From Planctomycetota bacterium (GTDB taxonomy: Bacteria; Planctomycetota; GCA-002687715), in the NCBI GenBank assembly GCA_009691765.1, contig SIAO01000005.1:85001-147826 (forward strand): 62,826 nucleotides of DNA, in the 5' to 3' direction. Below are positions 25,915 through 36,551 of this stretch, piece by piece (position 1 is the first letter of the stretch; each line of letters opens with the position of its first letter). Position numbers and translations under genes: made by a program. Under the pieces are notes generated by a model. It ran no database searches. It was given only the letters and a program-made list of their open reading frames with translations, and was not told the DNA's origin.

Positions 25915-26822
25915 CAGTGTTCCTCCCCCAGCGTGATCAACACCGAACGGCGTCCATAGCGGTTCTGGGGCAACCCAGCACCTTCGATGCCGCTCCACTT
26001 GCCTTGCAACAACATGCCATGGCCTGTGATGGCCAAGCGTTCGCGTGCGACACCAGCAGCTTCGAGCACTCCGGCCGCCGCTATAGCTCGACGCGTTGAA
26101 AGCTCCCAGCCAGCATCCACATCCGATCCTTCAGCGAAAGCATAGCCATCGACTTTCACGGGATAGCGCCCCGTGGCAAGCATCGATCCGAGTTGTTGCA
26201 ACAGTTCCATCTGACCAGCGCTCAGCGCTGTATCGCCTGGCGCAAACAGGACCGGAGTCGGCAACGTGCGCTCTCCGGCCTCGGCCATGGAGTGCAGCAG
26301 CACTTCGCGCAAACGGTCGCGGTTCAGCTCGCTCATGCCGCCATCAGCTTCCACCAGCGTTTCCGTATTCACAGGATGTGCACCGCGATAAACCACGCGT
26401 CCAGCGCCGAATTGGAATGCTGTGTCATGTCCGAGTCCACTTCCGGACAGCGGCATGGCATTGAGGTCTTGTTTGATCGACCCAATGAAGTCATCAAACT
26501 GAATACCCATGTCGCTCTTGGTGTACGCGGCCATGAGAATAAAGAAGGTCAACAGATTCGTCATCATGTCAGCAAAGGACAGCATCCACAGCGGTGCACC
26601 CGGCGGAGCGCCTTCGGGAGCATGCGCCTTCTTCCCGTGACCGCCGTGACTGCTGTGACCACCGCCATGGCCGCCCTCGTGGGCAGCATGCTCACCGTGT
26701 TCTGCAGTTTCTAACGACTCTGCGTGCTCGACGTGCTGCACAGATGTTTCCTGTGCAGCCTCAGCGTCGACCAGCGAAATCTGACCGTCTGTGGAAAGGT
26801 CTTCGTGCTCCGTGGTGCTCAC
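25914..26822 (-). CDS. MotB-like stator protein with His-rich N-terminus and OmpA domain
   Basis: The 302-residue protein has a hydrophilic N-terminus whose residues 30-67 are rich in His, Gly and Glu, one membrane helix (MLSFADMMTNLLTFFILMAA) with the conserved proton-carrying Asp at about residue 85, and a C-terminal OmpA-like peptidoglycan-binding domain (about 190-300). Start GTG 26822 overlaps the previous stop (GTGA) and has GGAGG upstream. Two motB-like genes behind one motA suggest heteromeric or alternative stators. The His-rich tail could bind metal; that is inference. Confidence 0.85.
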   Translation of the reverse strand: MSTTEHEDLSTDGQISLVDAEAAQETSVQHVEHAESLETAEHGEHAAHEGGHGGGHSSHGGHGKKAHAPEGAPPGAPLWMLSFADMMTNLLTFFILMAAYTKSDMGIQFDDFIGSIKQDLNAMPLSGSGLGHDTAFQFGAGRVVYRGAHPVNTETLVEADGGMSELNRDRLREVLLHSMAEAGERTLPTPVLFAPGDTALSAGQMELLQQLGSMLATGRYPVKVDGYAFAEGSDVDAGWELSTRRAIAAAGVLEAAGVARERLAITGHGMLLQGKWSGIEGAGLPQNRYGRRSVLITLGEEH

Positions 26823-27520
26823 GATTTCCTCCGAACGAGGATTTCAATGCGACGATTCTTTTTGCGGCCAGCTGCATTGTCGTTCGGGCCGAGAGGCGCT
26901 GTAGCTCCGTGCGGACGAACCCCAACGCGAAAGGGCTCTACTCCCGAACCCGCAAGCGTACGAGCCACGCCGCGTGCCATGGCCATGGAGCGCTCGAGCG
27001 CCGATTGTAGCGTGTCGCCGTCGCCAAGCTCGGCGTGGCCTTCCACGACATACTCACAAGATTCGCCGCGAAAGAACGTACCGATCTCGCGCACGAGCAC
27101 CAAGCCGTGTTCGGTCATCGAAGTCGAGCCAGGTCGAAACATGCCGTCGGTTGACAGGCGAATACGCAGCCCCGATTCGAGTGTTTCGATATCGGGTTTC
27201 ACATCGTAGTTGTCAGGCGTCGCAAGCTTGTCCAGCGCTTCATCCAACGCGGTTTCAGCGCGTTCAGAAGGCGTTTGCGGCCCTTCGGTGGAATAGCTCG
27301 CGTCAGACGCCTTGGCGCGCTGCACGAGTTCCGGCAAAGGTGTCGATTGATTCGTGCCGTGCACGCCGATACCAGACTTAGTGACGGCCTTGGCACTGTC
27401 GCTCTCACCGCCTGCGAAGCACGCCAGAATGATGAAGAATGTGACGAGGTTTGCGACCATGTCCGAGAAAGACACGATCCACAGTGGTGCACCTGGTCCA
27501 TCGCCACCACCACCACACAT
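26819..27520 (-). CDS. motB: MotB-like flagellar stator protein
   Basis: The 233-residue protein has a very short Gly-rich N-terminus, a membrane helix (IVSFSDMVANLVTFFIILAC) with Asp20 in the proton-pathway position, a variable middle, and an OmpA-like domain with EGHAELGDGD and NRRIEI near the end that should bind peptidoglycan. It forms the stator with MotA in the inner membrane. ATG 27520 follows the motA stop by three bases. Confidence 0.88.
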   Translation of the reverse strand: MCGGGGDGPGAPLWIVSFSDMVANLVTFFIILACFAGGESDSAKAVTKSGIGVHGTNQSTPLPELVQRAKASDASYSTEGPQTPSERAETALDEALDKLATPDNYDVKPDIETLESGLRIRLSTDGMFRPGSTSMTEHGLVLVREIGTFFRGESCEYVVEGHAELGDGDTLQSALERSMAMARGVARTLAGSGVEPFRVGVRPHGATAPLGPNDNAAGRKKNRRIEILVRRKS

Positions 27521-27523
27521 GCG

Positions 27524-28315
27524 TCAGCTCCCCTGTTGCGGCCCGTCCGCGGTAACCAGCTTGCGCTGCGCGGGCGAGAGGAAGGCCTTGAGACGCTCGC
27601 GCACCACCTGCGGCTTGTCACCGCTCTGGATGGCGAGAATGCCTTGAATCATGAGTTGGCGAATGAGCACTTCTTCTTTGGTGCGCATGTCCAACTTGCA
27701 TGCCAATGGAATGAACACGCAATTGGCGAGCGCGCAGCCGTAGAATGTCGCCAACAATGCGACAGCCATGCCTGCGCCGATTTTGGAAGGATCGGAAATG
27801 TTCTGCAACATGGCGACAAGACCGAGCAGCGTGCCGACCATGCCGAACGCCGGTGCGGCACCAGCCATGTTCTCCATCATCTTCTTGCCCACGACATGGC
27901 GCTCTTTCATCACCTCGACATCAACCTCGAGGATTTGACGCAGGCTGTCTGCGGGATAGCCGTCCACCACGAGCATGATGCCCTTGGCGAAGAAGGGGTC
28001 TTTGACGTCTTTGGATTTCTCTTCGAGAGCCAGGAGGCCCTCTTTACGCGCAAGGGTCGCGTACTCAGTCATGCGTTCAATGACCTGCGCCGATTCGGGC
28101 AGCGGGTAAATGAAACAGCGTTTGGTGATACCGATGAGGCCACTCACATGCGACATCTTGAATGACATCATGAGGGCAGAGATCAATCCTCCACTGATGA
28201 GGACGGCCGCTGACATGTTCCAAAACAAATAGAGAGCACCATGGCTCTCATGCACCATGATGAATCCAACCACCACGAAGCCCATCACAGCACCGATTAT
28301 GGTCGCAAGGTCCAT
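27524..28315 (-). CDS. motA: Flagellar motor stator protein MotA
   Basis: The 263-residue, four-helix membrane protein belongs to the MotA/PomA family. The C-terminal channel helices contain AAPAFGMVGTLLGLVAML, with the conserved prolines, and a charged cytoplasmic loop lies between helices 2 and 3. It uses ion flow to turn the flagellar rotor. ATG 28315 has GAGGGAAG seven bases upstream. It is the first gene of the stator operon and follows the ATP synthase operon on the same strand across a 319-base gap. Confidence 0.94.
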   Translation of the reverse strand: MDLATIIGAVMGFVVVGFIMVHESHGALYLFWNMSAAVLISGGLISALMMSFKMSHVSGLIGITKRCFIYPLPESAQVIERMTEYATLARKEGLLALEEKSKDVKDPFFAKGIMLVVDGYPADSLRQILEVDVEVMKERHVVGKKMMENMAGAAPAFGMVGTLLGLVAMLQNISDPSKIGAGMAVALLATFYGCALANCVFIPLACKLDMRTKEEVLIRQLMIQGILAIQSGDKPQVVRERLKAFLSPAQRKLVTADGPQQGS

Positions 28316-28634
28316 TCCGTCTTCCCTCGACCTTCCGCATAGGACAGACCCTAGGCGGACGAAGTCTCAGAATCCCTATCGGCCCCGCGTCTATTCAGCT
28401 GAAGCGCGACAGATTTAGTGGTCCGCGAAAGGCGCGCGGCGACAAGGCATTGCTCTCAGGCGGTGGTGAGCGCGGGTTCCGCATGTCCTGAAGGGATTCC
28501 GCATTTCGGCTCGGATGCCTGCTGATTCGCGCCGACTGCGCTCACTTTTGCCTCGGCGTACGGAATGCTCCGCCCCCTCCGGGCCGCACTCCGCCTGCGC
28601 TCACATTTGCTGGAGGCGGGACTCGCTCAGAGAA
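28316..28634. other. 319-base intergenic region between atpC and motA
   Basis: No plausible gene is seen. The octamer TTCCGCAT occurs three times (28333-28340, 28477-28484 and 28497-28504), the last two 20 bases apart. A second near-repeat, ctgcgctcac followed by t/a-ttt-gc, occurs near 28543 and 28606. The region must contain the motA promoter and could end the atp transcript, but I see no T-tailed hairpin. Confidence 0.5.
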
Positions 28635-29060
28635 TCAGCGGGCGCGCTTCGAGGAACGCTCGCGACCAAGCTTCAAACGCACCACGGCACGGACGAGAGC
28701 GGTTTCGGCGCGCGCGAGATCGAAATCCTGTTCATGACGCGCCTTAAGGCGCTCGCGAGCACGACGCTCGGCCGCTTCGGCACGAGCTATATCGATGGCT
28801 TCTACAGGCTCGCCGACAGCCGCGAGAATGCGGCAGGTGTTGCCGGAGACTTCGAGAAAACCGTCACCCACCACGAAACTGCGGATTTGCCCATTCGCTT
28901 CGCGAATGAAGACTTCACCCACACTCAGCGTGCAGCAGAGCGGTGCGTGTCCAGCCAAAATTCCAATGCGTCCTTCTTCAGCCGGAGCGCTGACTGAAGT
29001 CACTTCGCCGCTGTAAACCATGGCGTCAGGTGTGACGAGTTCCAGTTTGAAATTCGGCAT
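28635..29060 (-). CDS. atpC: ATP synthase epsilon subunit
   Basis: The 141-residue protein has the N-terminal beta-sandwich (LELVTPDAMVYSGEVTSVSA, EEGRIGILAGHAPL) and a C-terminal helical hairpin rich in Arg and Ala. It belongs to the F1 central stalk and can inhibit hydrolysis. It is the last gene of the atp operon, three bases after atpD. Confidence 0.96.
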   Translation of the reverse strand: MPNFKLELVTPDAMVYSGEVTSVSAPAEEGRIGILAGHAPLCCTLSVGEVFIREANGQIRSFVVGDGFLEVSGNTCRILAAVGEPVEAIDIARAEAAERRARERLKARHEQDFDLARAETALVRAVVRLKLGRERSSKRAR

Positions 29061-29063
29061 GGA

Positions 29064-31378
<2,315 letters not shown>

Positions 31379-31388
31379 GATCCGCCTT

Positions 31389-32897
31389 TCAGACCTTGAA
31401 GGTCCGGTTGAACGCTTCGATCGCAGCCTTCAGATCGGCTTCGACGGCAGTGTCGAGCTGCTTGGTGGTCCGAATGGTCTCGACAATGTTCGGATGCGTG
31501 CCCTTGACCCAGCCGAGGAACTGCTCTTCCCACGCTCCGACGTGCGCCACTTCGATGCCGTCGAGCAACTTATTGATGCCTGCGAAGAGCACCATGACTT
31601 GGTCTTCCATCGGCATCGGGCGGTACTGCTTTTGCTTCAGCAATTCCACCAAACGCTCACCGCGACGCAGCGTCGAAAGTGTGGCCTTATCAAGATCGCT
31701 GCCGAACTGAGCGAAGGCGGCGAGCTCGCGGTATTGCGCCATTTCGAGGCGCAGACGGCCGGCGACTTTCTTCATGGCCTTGGTTTGCGCCGCACCACCT
31801 ACGCGCGACACCGAGAGACCCACGTTCACTGCGGGGCGAATGCCGGCGTTGAACAAATCGGTTTCGAGGTAAATCTGACCGTCCGTGATCGAAATCACGT
31901 TGGTCGGGATGTATGCCGTCACATCGCCTTGCTGGATTTCTACGAGAGGCAACGCCGTGAGGCTGCCGCTCCCAAGTTCCTTCGAGAGTTTCGCGGAACG
32001 CTCGAGCAAGCGGCTGTGCAAGTTGAAGATGTCGCCAGGAAACGCTTCACGACCAGGCGGACGACGCAACAACAACGACACCTGACGCCACGCCACAGCG
32101 TGCTTGTAAAGATCGTCATAGATGACGAGCGCGTGGCCACCCTTGTCGCGGAAGTATTCGCCAATCGTGCAGCCTGTGAAGGGCGCGATGTACTGCATCG
32201 AGGCCTGCTCTGAAGCAGGAGCGTTGACGATGATCGTGTACTCCATCGCGCCGGCGTCTTCGAGGGCCTTCTGCACCGACTTCACCGTAGACATCTTCTG
32301 ACCGATGGCCACATAAACGCAGATGACGTTTTGGCCTTTCTGATTGATGATGGCGTCGACGCACACCGCGGTCTTGCCGGTCTGGCGATCGCCGATGATC
32401 AGCTCACGCTGGCCGCGGCCGATCGGGATCATGGCGTCGATCGCCTTGATGCCGGTCTGCAGGGGTTCGTGCACGGGCTGGCGCTGAATGACGTTGGGCG
32501 CACCCGTTTCGATGTTCGCGTAACGCTCGGCCTTGAAAGGTGGACGGCCGTCGACGGGAGCGCCGAGAGCGTTCACCACGCGGCCGATCAACACTTCTCC
32601 CACCGGCACAGAAATAATGCGCCCGGTGCCTTTGACCGTGTCGCCTTCTTTCACGAGGCGATCCTCGCCCAAAAGAATGGCGCCGACGTTGTCCTCTTCG
32701 AGATTCAGCGCGATGCCGTAGACGCCGTTGGCGAATTCGAGCATCTCGGAAACTTTGCAGTCCTTCAGACCGTGGATGCGCGCAACGCCGTCGCCGACTT
32801 GCAGCACCGTGCCCACCGACTCGACGGTGACGCCCGAATCAAAGTTGGCGATCTGCGATTTCAGGATCGAGGTGATTTCAGCTGGGCTGATGGACAT
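31389..32897 (-). CDS. atpA: ATP synthase subunit alpha
   Basis: The 502-residue F1 subunit has the P-loop [20 protein letters not shown], the nucleotide-site regions around [20 protein letters not shown], and the [20 protein letters not shown] segment. The frame opens 18 codons earlier, but ATG 32897 with GAAGGAAG upstream, one base after the atpH stop, gives the normal N-terminus [15 protein letters not shown]. Confidence 0.98.
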   Translation of the reverse strand: MSISPAEITSILKSQIANFDSGVTVESVGTVLQVGDGVARIHGLKDCKVSEMLEFANGVYGIALNLEEDNVGAILLGEDRLVKEGDTVKGTGRIISVPVGEVLIGRVVNALGAPVDGRPPFKAERYANIETGAPNVIQRQPVHEPLQTGIKAIDAMIPIGRGQRELIIGDRQTGKTAVCVDAIINQKGQNVICVYVAIGQKMSTVKSVQKALEDAGAMEYTIIVNAPASEQASMQYIAPFTGCTIGEYFRDKGGHALVIYDDLYKHAVAWRQVSLLLRRPPGREAFPGDIFNLHSRLLERSAKLSKELGSGSLTALPLVEIQQGDVTAYIPTNVISITDGQIYLETDLFNAGIRPAVNVGLSVSRVGGAAQTKAMKKVAGRLRLEMAQYRELAAFAQFGSDLDKATLSTLRRGERLVELLKQKQYRPMPMEDQVMVLFAGINKLLDGIEVAHVGAWEEQFLGWVKGTHPNIVETIRTTKQLDTAVEADLKAAIEAFNRTFKV

Positions 32898-32898
32898 G

Positions 32899-33480
32899 TC
32901 ACTTCCTTCGCCCTTCGGGGGCGCTGTTCTTACTGCCGTCGAAACTGACACTCTTCAGCCCCTGCGCGATGCGCTGGATGCGGGCTTGCGCGCTGCCATC
33001 AATTCGCATGGAATCCATGGTGATGCGCATGCCGGCGATGAGCTCCGGGCGCACGCCTTCTTCCAAATCGACTTTGTGCCCTGTGGCCTTCTCCAGAGCC
33101 GCGTGCATGCTAGCGCGCTCCTCTGAGCTCAAGGCACGTGGCGATTCCAGCAGCACGCGCATGATGCCGACGCGGCGCTGATGCACTTCCAAATAGGCGG
33201 AAAAGAACTCGCGCATGATCTGCTCGCGCGAACGCGCAAGAATCAAGCGCACTGCATTCGAAACCAAGCGCCCGGAAAACCCAAGCGCATCAGAGAGCTC
33301 GCGGCACTTCTCGTCCGCGGACTTGCGCGGGTCGAGCAGGGCGTGCCACAACCGCGGCTCCACGTCGAGACGACGCTTCAGTCCGGCCAAGTCGGCAAGG
33401 ACTTGATCGGTAGCTTTGGCATCCGCGGCTGCGAGCCACAAAGCCTCTGCGTAGCGAAGTGCGAGTGCGGATGAAGCCAT
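32899..33480 (-). CDS. atpH: ATP synthase delta subunit
   Basis: The 193-residue peripheral-stalk protein has the N-terminal six-helix domain ([29 protein letters not shown]) and the C-terminal strand region with [19 protein letters not shown]. It links F1 to the b subunits. It sits between atpF and atpA. Confidence 0.94.
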   Translation of the reverse strand: MASSALALRYAEALWLAAADAKATDQVLADLAGLKRRLDVEPRLWHALLDPRKSADEKCRELSDALGFSGRLVSNAVRLILARSREQIMREFFSAYLEVHQRRVGIMRVLLESPRALSSEERASMHAALEKATGHKVDLEEGVRPELIAGMRITMDSMRIDGSAQARIQRIAQGLKSVSFDGSKNSAPEGRRK

Positions 33481-33495
33481 AACTGCGCCTTGTAC

Positions 33496-34062
33496 TCAGA
33501 CTGCCTTGCGGACAGCCGCTAGCAGGTCCTCTGTGTCCTTAACGCAATCCGCGCTGCGCACCTCGCGCTTCAACACGCGCGTGGCAACGGCGGCGCCGAG
33601 CTCAGCGATGAGACTCTTGAGCTCTTCGCTCGCCCGCGCCTTCTCAGCTTCGATCTCCGCGCAAGCGCGGGTGATCATGGCCGTAGCTTCAGTCCGTGCT
33701 GTAGCCTCAAGCTGAGCTTGCAAGCCTTCGGCACGCGCACGAGCTTCGTCGAGCAACTTGCGCGCGTTGGCCTGGGCCGCGTCGAGCTCGGTCTGGTTGC
33801 GAGCGCGCAGCGTTTCAGCGTCTTTCAACGCCTTCTCCGCAGCGGCGATCTCGCCACCGATTTTGGCTTCACGTGCTTTCACTGTCTGCATCAGCGGCCC
33901 GAAAGCGAACTTGTGCAGCAGGAAATACACGAGCGCAAAGATGATCACTGTCCAAAAGAACAGCTCCCATGTGTGCGGATGAGAGAGTGGGTCGAAGCCC
34001 TTCTCATCAGTGGCAAGCCGGAGAACAAACTCCGGATCGGCCGACAGCAAAATATTCAGCAT
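33496..34062 (-). CDS. atpF: ATP synthase subunit b
   Basis: The 188-residue protein has one N-terminal membrane helix (LFFWTVIIFALVYFLLHKFA, about 33-52) and a long Ala/Glu/Arg coiled coil that forms the peripheral stalk. Only one b gene is present, so the stalk is probably a homodimer. It follows atpE by 68 bases. Confidence 0.95.
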   Translation of the reverse strand: MLNILLSADPEFVLRLATDEKGFDPLSHPHTWELFFWTVIIFALVYFLLHKFAFGPLMQTVKAREAKIGGEIAAAEKALKDAETLRARNQTELDAAQANARKLLDEARARAEGLQAQLEATARTEATAMITRACAEIEAEKARASEELKSLIAELGAAVATRVLKREVRSADCVKDTEDLLAAVRKAV

Positions 34063-34130
34063 GAATCACTCCGCGGAAAGGGTCAGGAGGCGGACTCTAG
34101 CCCGCCCCGGTTCCGACGCGGACCAAGGCT

Positions 34131-34466
34131 TCAATTATTCTTCGTTCCAATGATGCAAACGATCAGCGCAAAGAAGGTGAAACCTTCGATGAGCGCCGCC
34201 GCCACGATCATGGCGCCACGGATGGAGCCGGCAGCCTCAGGCTGACGAGCAATGCCTTCCATAGCGGCCTTCGCGAGCAAACCGATGCCCAAGCCACCAC
34301 CGATGGTGACAAGGCCGGCGCCCAGTGCAACGAGGGGCAGCAGGCTCGAAGGCTTTTCAACCACAGTTGCTTGACCGGTCTGCTCAGCAGCCATGGCGGG
34401 CAAGGCGCAGAAACCAACGGCCACGATGGCCACAAGCGCGAAACGCACGATGTTCTTGAAGTTCAT
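34131..34466 (-). CDS. atpE: ATP synthase subunit c, with predicted cleavable leader
   Basis: The 111-residue protein starts with a basic, hydrophobic leader ending ALPAMAAEQ, resembling a signal peptide, so the mature ring protein would be about 85 residues. The c hairpin is clear: GGGLGIGLLAKAAMEGIARQ, the ARQPEA loop, and a second helix with the ion-binding Glu (AALIEGFTFFAL, residue 94). The Gln, and the Ser/Thr after the Glu, that mark Na+ rings are absent (Ile61 and Gly95 instead), so H+ coupling is inferred. Confidence 0.96.
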   Translation of the reverse strand: MNFKNIVRFALVAIVAVGFCALPAMAAEQTGQATVVEKPSSLLPLVALGAGLVTIGGGLGIGLLAKAAMEGIARQPEAAGSIRGAMIVAAALIEGFTFFALIVCIIGTKNN

Positions 34467-34518
34467 TTCGATGTCACTCCACTTATGAGGACGCGTCAGC
34501 GACTAACTTGAAAGCTGC

Positions 34519-35277
34519 TCAGTGATCTGGATGGACCATTCCACCCACGAAGAGCACGGCGAGCAACGTAAACACATAGGCCTGCAAGAACGCCACAAGG
34601 AGTTCCAAACAGGAGACAAAGAGCGACAACCCCACCGCGGGAACGGCGACGCCATAACTCTTGTAAACAAAGATCAGCGCGATGAACGCGCCGATGACAA
34701 GGTGGCCAGCAAGCATGTTGGCGAAAAGTCGCACCATCAACACGCTGTGCTTGATAAAGAAACCCACCAGTTCCAGCACAAACAGCAGCGGCTTCAGCGC
34801 TGTCGGGAGGCCGGAGGGGACAAAAAGGTTCAAGAAGTGGCTCTTCGCGGTGAACAGCCCACCAAAGAACGAGACCAACATCACGATGGCCGCCAAAGCG
34901 CCCGTCACGGGCAACGCAGCAGTTGCTGTGCCTCCGATGATCGGCAGAGGCACCATTCCGAGAAGATTGGCCGTGAGAATGAACATGAAGCAAGTGGAGA
35001 AGAACGGCACGAACTTGTCGCCGTGTCCACCGAATGCTGGACGCACCATCTCGTCGCGAATGAAGAGCATGATGCTCTCGAAGCTGTTGCGCAGAAAACC
35101 GCGCGGCACGAGTGAGCGCCGATCACAAAGCATCACTGCACCGAGCAACACGAGGGCGCAAAGCGCCAGCATCACCATGAAAGCCGTCACCGGCAGCCCC
35201 GCCAGATCGAAGAGCTTGTGATCCTTGGCGTGGTTCAGCACCGCGATGACGGGGCTCGCTTCCTGCGGCTCTTGCAT
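34519..35277 (-). CDS. atpB: ATP synthase subunit a
   Basis: The 252-residue protein has five or six membrane helices and the essential Arg in MVRLFANMLAGHLVIGAFIA, next to the c ring. It forms the half-channels for protons. ATG 35277 is used; a TTG 39 bases upstream would add 13 residues, and neither has a good ribosome binding site, so the start is uncertain. It lies 46 bases after atpI. Confidence 0.95.
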   Translation of the reverse strand: MQEPQEASPVIAVLNHAKDHKLFDLAGLPVTAFMVMLALCALVLLGAVMLCDRRSLVPRGFLRNSFESIMLFIRDEMVRPAFGGHGDKFVPFFSTCFMFILTANLLGMVPLPIIGGTATAALPVTGALAAIVMLVSFFGGLFTAKSHFLNLFVPSGLPTALKPLLFVLELVGFFIKHSVLMVRLFANMLAGHLVIGAFIALIFVYKSYGVAVPAVGLSLFVSCLELLVAFLQAYVFTLLAVLFVGGMVHPDH

Positions 35278-35323
35278 GCAGGCGAATCGCAGAGTGATGA
35301 GGCTAGGGATGGTCAAGGGTATT

Positions 35324-35731
35324 TCAGTTGTTTGGCGCTGCAGACTTCACCGGGCGGATCAATCCGACCAGCACCACAGCTTGTCGCGTTGTGAACACCA
35401 AGAACGCGATAGCGAGAGCCAGAAGGTATTCGTTCCGTTGCACACACTCCGTGGCGACCAGCGCCACAGATGCCGCCACGAGGCAGCCGAGTTTGCTAAG
35501 GAGTCCCGCCCCCCACAAGGTCAGAAACTGACGATTCCCGGCGATGACTCCGCGAGCTGTAATCACGTAGGCGAGCAAGTCGGCGCAGGCAGCGATTCCC
35601 ACAGCAATGCGGCAGGATGCCGCAGCGCTGGATCGGTCGAAAGCCGCGCAAATCCAGTGTGCAGTGAACAGCAGCACTGCGGATGTCAGCATCGATCCCA
35701 AGCAATAGCGCCCAAGTCTCAACGCGCTCAT
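35324..35731 (-). CDS. atpI: ATP synthase-associated membrane protein (AtpI-like)
   Basis: The 135-residue protein has four hydrophobic segments and little sequence conservation, in the position where atpI sits at the head of atp operons. AtpI-type proteins assist c-ring assembly. The call rests on topology and location. ATG 35731 overlaps the upstream stop (ATGA), which rejects the longer frame. Confidence 0.7.
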   Translation of the reverse strand: MSALRLGRYCLGSMLTSAVLLFTAHWICAAFDRSSAAASCRIAVGIAACADLLAYVITARGVIAGNRQFLTLWGAGLLSKLGCLVAASVALVATECVQRNEYLLALAIAFLVFTTRQAVVLVGLIRPVKSAAPNN

Positions 35732-35952
35732 GACTTCCCTTTCCGCTCGAAGGCATCCACCGTGCGCACGAGGTCCCAAATCGCAAGCCCGACTCCCGTC
35801 ATGCCGCAAGCGAGCGTGAGCCAAGGCTCTGTGCCCCACACATCATCCAAAGCCATGCCGCCCCAAGTGCTCAGGCCCACGATGGCCGCAAAAGAAATGC
35901 CCACGCCCGCCAAAGCCAACACTCGATTGGGGTTGCGTTCCGGAGTGGCCAT
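35728..35952 (-). CDS. AtpZ-like small membrane protein at the head of the atp operon
   Basis: The 74-residue protein has two hydrophobic helices (VLALAGVGISFAAIVGLSTW and LTLACGMTGVGLAIWDLVRT) separated by a short loop with GGMALDDVWG, as in the AtpZ/AtpI (AtpR-type) family encoded just before atpI. A Mg2+/Ca2+ transport or assembly role is proposed for the family. It is divergent from ndk across 124 bases. Confidence 0.75.
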   Translation of the reverse strand: MATPERNPNRVLALAGVGISFAAIVGLSTWGGMALDDVWGTEPWLTLACGMTGVGLAIWDLVRTVDAFERKGKS

Positions 35953-36076
35953 AAGGTCTGCGCTGTGACTCCCGGCCGCACTCTATCAGCGCTCATCCGC
36001 GGTCTGTTTCGTTGAACGCTTCGCTCCACAGACTTACAGTCGCGCGCACCCCGCGATTGGCGGGAAAAGGAACCGA

Positions 36077-36547
36077 ATGCCTCTCGAAACCACCTTATTG
36101 ATTGTGAAGCCCGATGGAGTGCAGCGTGGCTTGGTTGGCCGTATCCTCACGCGCTTCGAAGAGAAAGGCCTGCAACTGGTAGGCATGAAGATGATGACCA
36201 TCCCCATGGCGCTCGCGGAACGCCACTACGAAGCCCATAAGGAACGCAAGTTCTATCCAGGGCTCGTGCGCTTCATGACCTCCTCACCGGTACTCGTCTT
36301 TGCTGTGCGCGGAGTGGATGCCATCAGCATCAGCCGCAAGATGATGGGCGCCACATTCGGGCCCACCGCCGAAGCTGGCACCATCCGAGGCGATTTCGGT
36401 TCCAGCCGTTCTTACAACCTCATCCACGGCTCGGACTCCCCCGAAGCCGCAGCCCGCGAATTGTCGTTGTTCTTCGCTGCCGGCGAAGTGCAAACTTGGA
36501 GCCAAGCCAGCATGGCCTGGGTCTACGACGCTTCCGAGGAACTCTGA
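36077..36547 (+). CDS. ndk: Nucleoside diphosphate kinase
   Basis: The 156-residue enzyme transfers the gamma phosphate between nucleoside triphosphates and diphosphates through a phosphohistidine. KPDGVQRGLVGRIL and the active-site stretch YNLIHGSDSPEAA with the catalytic His are intact. ATG 36077 has AAAAGGAA upstream. It starts a plus-strand run and precedes the NFACT gene by four bases. Confidence 0.97.
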   Translation: MPLETTLLIVKPDGVQRGLVGRILTRFEEKGLQLVGMKMMTIPMALAERHYEAHKERKFYPGLVRFMTSSPVLVFAVRGVDAISISRKMMGATFGPTAEAGTIRGDFGSSRSYNLIHGSDSPEAAARELSLFFAAGEVQTWSQASMAWVYDASEEL

Positions 36548-36551
36548 TCCC

